From DASRSS01 sp035656335 (lineage in GTDB: Bacteria > Actinomycetota > Actinomycetes > Mycobacteriales > Jatrophihabitantaceae): a DNA stretch of 11,454 nucleotides. This document shows, piece after piece, positions 6,569-11,454 of this stretch. Numbering within the stretch: the first letter of the stretch is position 1; every line of letters begins with the position of its first letter. The notes under the pieces were generated by a model that was given only the letters and a program-made list of their open reading frames with translations, was not told the DNA's origin and ran no database searches. The translations under genes were made by a program, and so were the position numbers. The stretch covers positions 1 to 11,454 of the forward strand of contig DASRSS010000345.1 in assembly GCA_035656335.1 (NCBI GenBank). Reading direction: 5' to 3'.

Positions 6569-7213
6569 TCAGCCCGCGGTGACGGTGGCCGCGATCGCGC
6601 TCAGGTGCTGCAGCCGCACCAGCTCGGACGGCAGCCAGCGCAGCATCGGCCGTCCGACGAGCAGCGCGCAGTCGCCGAGCGGCGTCACAGCCAGCTCGGT
6701 GCCGAGGCGCTCCCAGTCCTCGGGCGCCCAGCCGTCCGCATCGAGCACGCGGGTCGGCTTCGGCGGCCACCAGGGCACCGGCAGCGAGTGCAGTTCCGGT
6801 GCGGCGCCGCCGTGTGCCAGGACGGTCGCGTGGCCCCCCGCGGGAACGTCAAGCACGAGGGCCCATGCGGCGCGGAAGATGCGGGCGACGCCGTCCGCGA
6901 GCACGCTCAGCGACTCGTCCGGGCGGGCGGCGAGGCTGTCCAGCAGCTCCAGCTCGCGGTGCGGGTCGATCTGCCCGGCGTAGGGACGGATCGACTCGAC
7001 GCGCACGCCCGGCACGGTCGCCGCGGCGGACACCAGCGAGTCGGCCAGCTTGTCGGGCGGCACCTCGACCACGATGTCGTCCGTCGCGCTGTCCGCGGAC
7101 CGCTCGATGACGTCGAGGCTCAGGATGTCGGCACCGACCGTGCCGAGCGCCGTCGCGACCGCGCCGAGCGCGCCGGGACGGTCGGGCAGCACGACCCGCA
7201 TCAGGTAGGACAC
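6569..7213 (-). CDS. ACT-domain protein conserved beside gatC
   Basis: A 214-aa soluble protein. Residues 3-75 form an ACT domain: LMRVVLPDRPGALGAVATAL, then GADILSLDVIE and DDIVVEVPP, the usual ligand-facing DRPGALG loop of amino-acid-sensing modules. The remainder contains HRELELLD (about 86-93), a segment with APELHSLPVPWW, and a C-terminal VTPLGDCALLVGRPMLRWLPSELVRLQHLSAIA that looks GAF-like in rhythm. I recall similar proteins divergent from gatC in mycobacteria, with no established function. GTG at 7213 gives the family-like start MSYLMRV; the ATG at 7201 is an alternative. A 9-bp inverted repeat lies 8 nt upstream of the start. A role in sensing an amino acid related to the amidotransferase is only a guess from position. 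Confidence 0.88.
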   Translation of the reverse strand: MSYLMRVVLPDRPGALGAVATALGTVGADILSLDVIERSADSATDDIVVEVPPDKLADSLVSAAATVPGVRVESIRPYAGQIDPHRELELLDSLAARPDESLSVLADGVARIFRAAWALVLDVPAGGHATVLAHGGAAPELHSLPVPWWPPKPTRVLDADGWAPEDWERLGTELAVTPLGDCALLVGRPMLRWLPSELVRLQHLSAIAATVTAG

Positions 7214-7221
7214 CCCACCAG

Positions 7222-7250
7222 CCTGCCCGATGCGAGTGTCGGGCAGGTTA
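7222..7250 (-). promoter_or_regulatory. Inverted repeat overlapping the ACT-gene -10
   Basis: CCTGCCCGA (7222-7230) and TCGGGCAGG (7239-7247) are perfect 9-bp arms around 8 nt. On the minus strand the sequence TAACCT (7250-7245) fits a -10 element for the ACT-domain gene and overlaps one arm, so the start site would fall inside the repeat. A bound repressor could block it. No convincing -35 was found. As RNA it could instead form a hairpin just before the start codon. Confidence 0.5.
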
Positions 7251-7298
7251 CGCGGCCGGTTCCGGGCGGCTCGCCGGAATGCGGGTGTCCGCTGTCCG

Positions 7299-7304
7299 TA
7301 GACT
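7299..7304 (+). promoter_or_regulatory. Candidate -10 of the gatCAB operon, leaderless
   Basis: TAGACT ends 8 nt before the gatC GTG, the same spacing as TAACGT before ligA. There is no Shine-Dalgarno between them. No clear -35 is seen 16-18 bp upstream. Transcription would start at or next to the start codon. Confidence 0.5.
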
Positions 7305-7312
7305 CTGACGTC

Positions 7313-7636
7313 GTGACTGATGCCAACACCGCAGCCGCAGGGCGAATCAGCCGCGAGGATGTGGCGCACCTGGCGCATCTCGCGCGGATGGCCGTATCCG
7401 ACGAGGAGCTGGACACGTTCGCCGGGCAGCTGGACGTCATCCTGAGCGCGGTAGCGCGGGTCGCCGAGGTCGCGGCCGCCGACATCCCGCCCACGTCGCA
7501 CGCGGTCGCCATGACGAACGTGTTCCGTCCCGACGAGGTGCGCCCGTCCCTGCCGCGCGAGGACGTGCTGGCCTGCGCGCCCGCGGTCGAGGACGACAAG
7601 TTCCGGGTGCCCCGCATCCTCGCGGAAGAGGCCTGA
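7313..7636 (+). CDS. gatC: Aspartyl/glutamyl-tRNA amidotransferase subunit C
   Basis: A small belt-like subunit that holds GatA and GatB together in the enzyme converting Glu-tRNA(Gln) and/or Asp-tRNA(Asn) to the amidated forms. The product is 107 aa, usual size. Recognisable features: ISREDVAHLAHLARMAVSD (about 11-29), the helix ELDTFAGQLDVILSAVARV, then the extended tail with NVFRPDEVRPSLPREDVLA and the C-terminal KFRVPRIL. The GTG start is supported by the -10-like TAGACT 8 nt upstream and by the conserved N-terminus soon after it; the same frame remains open far upstream but only as antisense shadow of the minus-strand genes. Its stop is one base before the gatA ATG, so the two are cotranslated. 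Confidence 0.96.
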   Translation: MTDANTAAAGRISREDVAHLAHLARMAVSDEELDTFAGQLDVILSAVARVAEVAAADIPPTSHAVAMTNVFRPDEVRPSLPREDVLACAPAVEDDKFRVPRILAEEA

Positions 7637-7637
7637 C

Positions 7638-9122
7638 ATGAGTGATCTGATCGGGCTGACCGCGGCCGAGACGGCGGAGAAGGTCGCGTCCGGCGAGGTG
7701 TCCGCCGTCGAGGTCGCGCAGGCGCACCTGGACCGCATCGCGGCCGTGGACGGCAAGCTCAACGCGTTCCTGCACGTCGACACCGACGGCGCGCTCGAGG
7801 CCGCGAAGGCGGTCGACGCGCATCGCGCCTCCGGTGATCAGCTCGGGCCGCTGGCCGGTGTGCCGCTCGCGATGAAGGACGTCGTGGTCACCAAGGGGCT
7901 GCCGACCACGTCCGGCTCCAAGATCCTGCAGGGCTGGATCCCGCCGTACGACGCGACGATCAGCAAGCGCGTCAAGGACGCCGGAATCGTCATGCTCGGC
8001 AAGACGAACATGGACGAGTTCGCGATGGGCAGCTCGACCGAGAACTCGGCCTACGGCCCGACGGCGAACCCGTGGGACCTGTCCAAGATCCCGGGCGGAT
8101 CCTCGGGCGGCTCATCGGCGGCGGTGGCCGGTTTCGAGGCACCGCTGTCGATCGGCACGGACACCGGCGGCTCGATCCGCCAGCCCGCGGCCGTCACCGG
8201 CATCGTCGGGCACAAGCCCACGTACGGCGCGGTGTCCCGCTACGGGCTGATCGCGTTCTCGTCCTCGCTCGACCAGGCCGGACCGTTCGGGCGCACCGTG
8301 CTCGACGCGGCGTTGCTGCACGAGGTGATCGCCGGGCACGACCGGTGTGATTCGACTTCGATCCCGCAGCCGGTCGCGCCGGTGGTTGCCGCGGCGCGTG
8401 AGGGTGCGCGCGGTGACCTGTCCGGCGTGCGCGTCGGCGTCGTCCGCGAACTGCAGGGCGAGGGCTACCAGGCAGGCGTGCTCGCCTCGTTCGAGGCAGC
8501 GGTCGCGAAGCTGCGCGAGCTCGGCGCGCAGGTCGTCGAGGTGTCCTGCCCACACTTCGAGTACGCGCTGCCGGCGTACTACCTGATCGCGCCGAGCGAG
8601 TGCTCGTCCAACCTTGCACGCTTCGACTCGGTGCGCTACGGCATGCGGGTCGGCGACGACGGCGTGAACTCGCTCGAGGAGGTCATGTCGCTCACCCGCG
8701 AGGCGGGCTTCGGCCCGGAGGTGAAGCGGCGCATCATCATCGGCACGTACGCGCTGTCGTCCGGCTACTACGACGCGTACTACGGGCAGGCGCAGAAGGT
8801 CCGTACGTTGATCGTCCGCGACTTCACCGCCGCGTTCGACCAGGCCGACGTGCTCGTCTCGCCGACGTCGCCGTTCGTCGCGTTCGGCCTCGGCGAGCGC
8901 GTGGACGACCCGATGGCGATGTACATCAACGACCTGTGCACGCTGCCCGCCTCGCTCGCGGGCACGCCGGCGATCTCGGTGCCGTGCGGCTTGTCGGACG
9001 GGCTGCCGGTCGGCCTGCAGATCATGGCACCGGCGCTCGCCGACGACCGCTGCTACCGCGTGGCCGCGGCGTTCGAGGCGGCGACCGACAGACTCGTGCC
9101 CCCGGCGGAGGTGCTCGCATGA
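7638..9122 (+). CDS. gatA: Aspartyl/glutamyl-tRNA amidotransferase subunit A (glutaminase)
   Basis: The amidase subunit that releases ammonia from glutamine and channels it to GatB. The product is 494 aa, normal length. The Ser-cisSer-Lys triad is visible: Lys80 in GVPLAMKDVV, Ser155 in PGGSSGGSS, and the nucleophile Ser179 in GTDTGGSIRQPA. Other family landmarks are TSGSKILQGW, KTNMDEFAMGSSTENSAYG and HKPTYGAVSRYGLIAFSSSLDQ, with FRxx-type substrate region YYDAYYGQAQKVRTL and the C-terminal GTPAISVPCG plus GLPVGLQIM. Start ATG 7638 has a purine-rich site GGAAGAGG (7624-7631) 6 nt upstream. The stop overlaps the gatB start by 4 nt (ATGA). No gene such as pfkA separates gatA from gatB, unlike the mycobacterial order as I recall it. 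Confidence 0.98.
   Translation: MSDLIGLTAAETAEKVASGEVSAVEVAQAHLDRIAAVDGKLNAFLHVDTDGALEAAKAVDAHRASGDQLGPLAGVPLAMKDVVVTKGLPTTSGSKILQGWIPPYDATISKRVKDAGIVMLGKTNMDEFAMGSSTENSAYGPTANPWDLSKIPGGSSGGSSAAVAGFEAPLSIGTDTGGSIRQPAAVTGIVGHKPTYGAVSRYGLIAFSSSLDQAGPFGRTVLDAALLHEVIAGHDRCDSTSIPQPVAPVVAAAREGARGDLSGVRVGVVRELQGEGYQAGVLASFEAAVAKLRELGAQVVEVSCPHFEYALPAYYLIAPSECSSNLARFDSVRYGMRVGDDGVNSLEEVMSLTREAGFGPEVKRRIIIGTYALSSGYYDAYYGQAQKVRTLIVRDFTAAFDQADVLVSPTSPFVAFGLGERVDDPMAMYINDLCTLPASLAGTPAISVPCGLSDGLPVGLQIMAPALADDRCYRVAAAFEAATDRLVPPAEVLA
9107..9111 (+). promoter_or_regulatory. Strong Shine-Dalgarno for gatB
   Basis: GGAGG lies 7 nt before ATG 9119, inside the end of gatA. It fixes the gatB start and contrasts with the missing sites before mnmA, the MetE-like gene, ligA and gatC. 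Confidence 0.75.
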
Positions 9123-10609
9123 CGACGCTGTCCTACGAGGACGTGGTTGCGCGCTACGAGCCGGTGTTCGGGCTCGAGACGCACGTTGAGCTGGGAACGC
9201 GGTCGAAGATGTTCTGCGGCTGCTCGACCGAGTTCGGCGCGGAGCCGAACACGCAGACCTGCCCGGTGTGCCTCGGGCTGCCCGGCGCGTTGCCGGTCGT
9301 GAACGAGGTCGCGATCGAGTCGACGATCAAGATCGGGCTGGCGTTGAACTGCTCGATCGCTACGTGGTGCCGGTTCGCGCGCAAGAACTACTTCTATCCG
9401 GACATGCCGAAGAACTTCCAGACGTCGCAGTACGACGAGCCGCTGTGCTTCGACGGGTACCTGGACGTCGAGGTCGAGGGCAAGTCGTACCGGGTCGGCA
9501 TCGAGCGCGTGCACATGGAGGAGGACACCGGCAAGAACACCCACGTCGGGACGTCCGGCCGCATCCACGGCGCCGAGTACTCGCTCGTCGACTTCAACCG
9601 CGCCGGCATCCCGTTGATCGAGATCGTGACGAAGCCGGTGCCGGGTGCGGGTGCGCTCGCGCCCGAGGTGGCGCGCGCGTACGTGACCGAGCTGCGCGAC
9701 ATCCTGCGCACGCTCGGGGTGTCCGACGTGCGGATGGAGCAGGGCTCGCTGCGCTGCGACGTGAACACGTCGCTGAACCGTCCGGGCGAGGAGTGGGGCA
9801 CGCGCACCGAGACCAAGAACGTCAACTCGCTGCGCTCGGTGGAGCGCGCGGTGCGTTCGGAGATCATCCGCCAGGCCGGGTTGCTCGATGCCGGCGAGCG
9901 GATCCTGCAGGAGACGAGGCACTTCTCCGAGACGACCGGTGACACGCGTCCCGGCCGGAGCAAGGAGGAGGCGACCGACTACCGGTACTTCCCGGAGCCG
10001 GATCTCGTGCCGGTCGCGCCCGACCCGGAGTGGGTCGAGAAGATCCGCGCGGGCCTGCCGGAGCTGCCGGCCGCCCGTCGCGCGCGGCTGCGCGACTCGC
10101 TCGGCGTCAGCGACGACGACATGGTGCAGATGTCCAACGCCGGGGTCGTCGACCTCGTCGGCGCGACGGTCGAGGCCGGTGCACCGGTCGGCGAGGCGCG
10201 CAACTGGTGGCTCGGTTACCTTGCGCAGCAGGCGAATTCGCGTGAGGTCGAGGCGTCCGACCTGGGCATCTCGCCCGCGCAGGTCGCGCGGTTGATCGCT
10301 CTCGTCGCGGACGGGACGCTGTCCGCCGGGCTGGCGAAGCAGGTCGTCGATGGCGTGCTCGAGACGGGGCACGACGTCGACGCGGTGATCGCCGAGCGCG
10401 GCCTGCAGCGGGTGTCGGACACGGGTGCGCTGGAGCAGGCGGCGGACGAGGCGATCGCGGCGAACCCGGACGTCGCCGACAAGGTGCGCGGCGGCAAGTT
10501 GCCCGCGGTCGGCGCGCTGGTGGGCGCGGTCATGAAGGCGACGCGTGGCCAGGCCGACGCGGCCGCGGTGAAGGAGATCCTGCTGCGCAAGCTTGGGGTT
10601 TCGGAGTAG
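9119..10609 (+). CDS. gatB: Aspartyl/glutamyl-tRNA amidotransferase subunit B
   Basis: The tRNA-binding and kinase/transamidase subunit: it phosphorylates the mischarged Glu or Asp on tRNA and amidates it with ammonia from GatA. The product is 496 aa, full length. Motifs: FGLETHVELGTRSKMFCGCS (18-36), and TCPVCLGLPGALPVVN, giving a four-cysteine set (33, 35, 48, 51) likely to bind zinc; KNYFYPDMPKNFQTSQYD (89-106); ERVHMEEDTGKNTH; DFNRAGIPLIEIVT; MEQGSLRCDVN; and YRYFPEPDLVP. A C-terminal YqeY-like helical domain (about 345-496) for tRNA recognition ends with KEILLRKLGVSE. The ATG overlaps the gatA stop and has GGAGG 7 nt upstream. The longer open frame extending left is a shadow in gatA. Whether the enzyme serves Gln, Asn or both cannot be decided here. 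Confidence 0.98.
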   Translation: MTTLSYEDVVARYEPVFGLETHVELGTRSKMFCGCSTEFGAEPNTQTCPVCLGLPGALPVVNEVAIESTIKIGLALNCSIATWCRFARKNYFYPDMPKNFQTSQYDEPLCFDGYLDVEVEGKSYRVGIERVHMEEDTGKNTHVGTSGRIHGAEYSLVDFNRAGIPLIEIVTKPVPGAGALAPEVARAYVTELRDILRTLGVSDVRMEQGSLRCDVNTSLNRPGEEWGTRTETKNVNSLRSVERAVRSEIIRQAGLLDAGERILQETRHFSETTGDTRPGRSKEEATDYRYFPEPDLVPVAPDPEWVEKIRAGLPELPAARRARLRDSLGVSDDDMVQMSNAGVVDLVGATVEAGAPVGEARNWWLGYLAQQANSREVEASDLGISPAQVARLIALVADGTLSAGLAKQVVDGVLETGHDVDAVIAERGLQRVSDTGALEQAADEAIAANPDVADKVRGGKLPAVGALVGAVMKATRGQADAAAVKEILLRKLGVSE

Positions 10610-10704
10610 GTCGCGGTGGTCGACTGGGCCGGTCACGCTGGGCAGTCGACGTCGTACCGCTACCGGTTGATGGCCGTTCTTATCGCGCGGGATCGGATCT
10701 TCGA

Positions 10705-10738
10705 CCGGCCCAAAGAACAGGCCGGATCGCGCGATCCG
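10705..10738 (+). terminator. Palindromic cluster, possible gatCAB terminator
   Basis: CCGGCC (10705-10710) pairs with GGCCGG (10720-10725) around a 9-nt loop. It overlaps a perfect 16-bp palindrome, CGGATCGCGCGATCCG (10723-10738). The structure begins about 95 nt after the gatB stop, and no T-tract follows. It is a plausible factor-independent or pausing structure, though the palindrome could also be a protein-binding site. Confidence 0.35.
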
Positions 10739-10771
10739 AGCGGCAAGCTCGCTGGCGCTCGCGCCGCGCGC

Positions 10772-10799
10772 GGCTCTTCGCGCGAGGCTCTTCGCGCGA
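10772..10799 (+). repeat. Tandem duplication of a 14-bp unit
   Basis: GGCTCTTCGCGCGA occurs twice head to tail (10772-10785 and 10786-10799). A degenerate third unit (GCGCTCATCGCG) follows at 10800-10811. The unit length is not a multiple of three, which argues against coding in this stretch. It probably arose by replication slippage. Confidence 0.85.
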
Positions 10800-10889
10800 G
10801 CGCTCATCGCGTGTGGCTTGCGATGCGTCGGATCACGCAATGGGATGTCGCAGGTACATGGCCCGATGATTTCGCCCGCTTCGAGCGCT

Positions 10890-11223
10890 GAACCGTCGAC
10901 CGAGGCGCGGCGGTGCGCGGTGCTGACGCCCGTGCTCGCCGCGATACCGGGTCCGGTCGCGCTGCTCGAGGCCTGCAGCCCGACCGCTACGCGTACCGGT
11001 ACGACGGATCTATCACTCGGCGGTACTGGCGTATCTGACCGTCGAGCAGCGGGAGGTGTTCGCGGAGGCGGTTCGGTCGGTCGCGGCGAGCCGGTCCACC
11101 GTGTGGCTGTCCAACGAGGGACCGGGTGTGGTCGTCGAGCTGCCGATACCCGACGGGCCGGTGCCGTTCGTTCTCGCGCGGGACGGTGAGCCGCTGGCGA
11201 CCGCGAGCCCGCACGGCGAGTGA
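10890..11223 (+). pseudogene. Remnant resembling a DUF2332-family protein
   Basis: Three pieces in three frames read like one family from memory. Frame one, from 10890: EPSTEARRCAVLTPVLAAIP, then GPVALLE. Frame two, from 10979: PDRYAYRYDGS. Frame three, from 11011 to the stop at 11221-11223: YHSAVLAYLTVEQREVF, VWLSNEGPGVV, PFVLARDGEPL and SPHGE. In intact DUF2332 proteins the first and second blocks are joined by a glycine-rich VGASAGLNL-like motif, and a long central region separates the second and third. Both are missing here, so there are at least two frame breaks and a large internal loss. The N-terminal part is also missing or unrecognisable. The parent function is unknown. Confidence in decay is high if the family call is right; the call rests on remembered motifs, not a search. 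Confidence 0.62.
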
Positions 11224-11249
11224 GTCAGCTGGCTCAGCTGAAGCGGAGC

Positions 11250-11317
11250 CCCTCGTCCGGTGTTGGTTCGCCGACTGCGGTCTTGTTCTGCTCACCTTGA
11301 GTCGGCAGCGACGAGGG
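11250..11317. repeat. Nested inverted repeats in the spacer before the insertion-sequence end
   Basis: Outer arms CCCTCGTC (11250-11257) and GACGAGGG (11310-11317) enclose inner arms GCCGACT (11270-11276) and AGTCGGC (11300-11306), leaving a 23-nt apex. The side loops are unequal (12 and 3 nt). No T-tract follows and no function is recognised. It could be a terminator, a structured RNA, or a remnant of mobile DNA. Confidence 0.5.
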
Positions 11318-11368
11318 ATGGCTTGATCATCTTTCGGCTGGCGTTGCCGGCTCACTTTGCGCTGCCGC

Positions 11369-11454
11369 TGTCCGTGGCCATGAAAAAGTCCCCACTGGTG
11401 GCCGATTGGCGGTCCCCACTGGTGGCCAGTTGAAAGTCCCCGCTCCTCGCGTGT
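11369..11454. mobile_element. Probable terminus of an IS21-family insertion sequence, cut by the window edge
   Basis: Repeats beginning GTCCCC recur with an exact 24-bp period: GTCCCCACTGGTGGCC at 11388-11403 and again at 11412-11427, then a partial GTCCCCGCT at 11436-11444. A further GTGGCC at 11374-11379 fits the same register. I recall multiple terminal repeats of this type, with CCCCACTGGTGGCC words, ahead of istA in actinobacterial IS21-like elements. IS21 ends start with TG, and TG at 11369-11370 is a reasonable outer edge, but this is inferred. The transposase genes would lie to the right, outside the window. The decayed gene just upstream fits a site that tolerates insertions. Confidence 0.55.
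11388..11444. repeat. 24-bp-periodic direct repeats
   Basis: Two identical 16-bp cores at 11388-11403 and 11412-11427, and a partial third core at 11436-11444, separated by variable 8-bp spacers (GATTGGCG, AGTTGAAA). Each core has CCAC/GTGG arms around TG. Such arrays at insertion-sequence ends are normally transposase-binding sites. Confidence 0.9.

Larger units (their letters stand above)
10610..10889 (+). other. Non-coding spacer after gatB
   Basis: No credible gene is seen. A 91-codon frame (10616-10891) runs through it from a GTG, but it has no Shine-Dalgarno, no recognisable motif, and is built partly from the palindrome and tandem repeats listed separately. The segment around 10745-10800 is rich in GCTCGC/CGCGCG words, a composition I associate with intergenic repeats in actinobacteria. 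The last ~50 bases before 10890 may include a decayed N-terminal part of the DUF2332-like remnant, but I could not identify it with confidence. Confidence 0.55.

Noticed and set aside
5735..7312. Plus-strand open frame running into gatC from the left
   Set aside because: Antisense shadow of the dehydrogenase and ACT-domain genes; gatC homology begins only after the GTG at 7313.
9053..10840. Long minus-strand open frame antisense to gatB
   Set aside because: Arg/Val/Leu/Asp-rich low-complexity shadow expected opposite a GC-rich gene; gatB motifs on the plus strand are unambiguous.
10616..10891. A 91-codon open frame downstream of gatB
   Set aside because: No ribosome-binding site or recognisable motif; it runs through a palindrome and 14-bp tandem repeats whose length breaks any codon periodicity.
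11250..11317. Nested arms considered as an integron attC site
   Set aside because: The arms lack the GTTRRRY/RYYYAAC core sites, and no cassette structure surrounds them.
11388..11444. Direct repeats considered as a CRISPR array
   Set aside because: The 16-bp repeats with 8-bp spacers are far too short, and no cas gene is present; the pattern fits insertion-sequence terminal repeats.

Overview
The window is very GC-rich (about 70% by eye, with strong G/C bias at codon third positions and frequent GTG starts). It carries a gene set that, from memory, is typical of Actinomycetota: cysteine desulfurase, mnmA, a MetE-like protein, ligA, an ACT-domain protein and gatCAB. Mycobacterial and pseudonocardial chromosomes have much the same order. 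No plasmid, phage or CRISPR signals were seen. This is ordinary chromosomal housekeeping sequence, except for the last ~850 bases.

Layout. Bases 3-533 are the 3' end of a cysteine desulfurase, overlapping mnmA (530-1594) by 4 nt. Together they would supply and use sulfur for 2-thiouridine in tRNA. Between mnmA and a stand-alone MetE-like methionine synthase domain protein (1659-2654) lies a perfect 19-bp inverted repeat. It sits inside a possible 23-codon mini-ORF whose start overlaps the mnmA stop and whose stop overlaps the next start. ligA (2687-4789, NAD-dependent DNA ligase) follows with its own apparently leaderless promoter and a structured terminator-like sequence. Next come a PAP2-type membrane phosphatase homologue (4895-5713), and on the minus strand a short-chain dehydrogenase (5642-6514) and an ACT-domain protein (6569-7213). 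The phosphatase and dehydrogenase genes converge and overlap by 72 nt. The ACT gene diverges from gatC across a 99-bp spacer that holds a 9-bp inverted repeat and a promoter for each side.

gatC (7313-7636), gatA (7638-9122) and gatB (9119-10609) form a tight operon for the tRNA-dependent amidotransferase, which makes Gln-tRNA(Gln) and/or Asn-tRNA(Asn). With mnmA they give the window a tRNA-maturation theme.

Bases 10610-11454 are decayed accessory sequence: palindromes, a 14-bp tandem duplication, the frameshifted and internally deleted remains of a gene resembling the DUF2332 family (10890-11223), an unexplained nested inverted repeat, and at the right edge 24-bp-periodic repeats resembling the terminus of an IS21-family insertion sequence. 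No clearly new multi-gene system is visible. The most unusual signals are the hairpin/mini-ORF relay before the MetE-like gene, the PAP2 protein lacking both signature arginines, and the operator-like repeat between the ACT gene and gatC.
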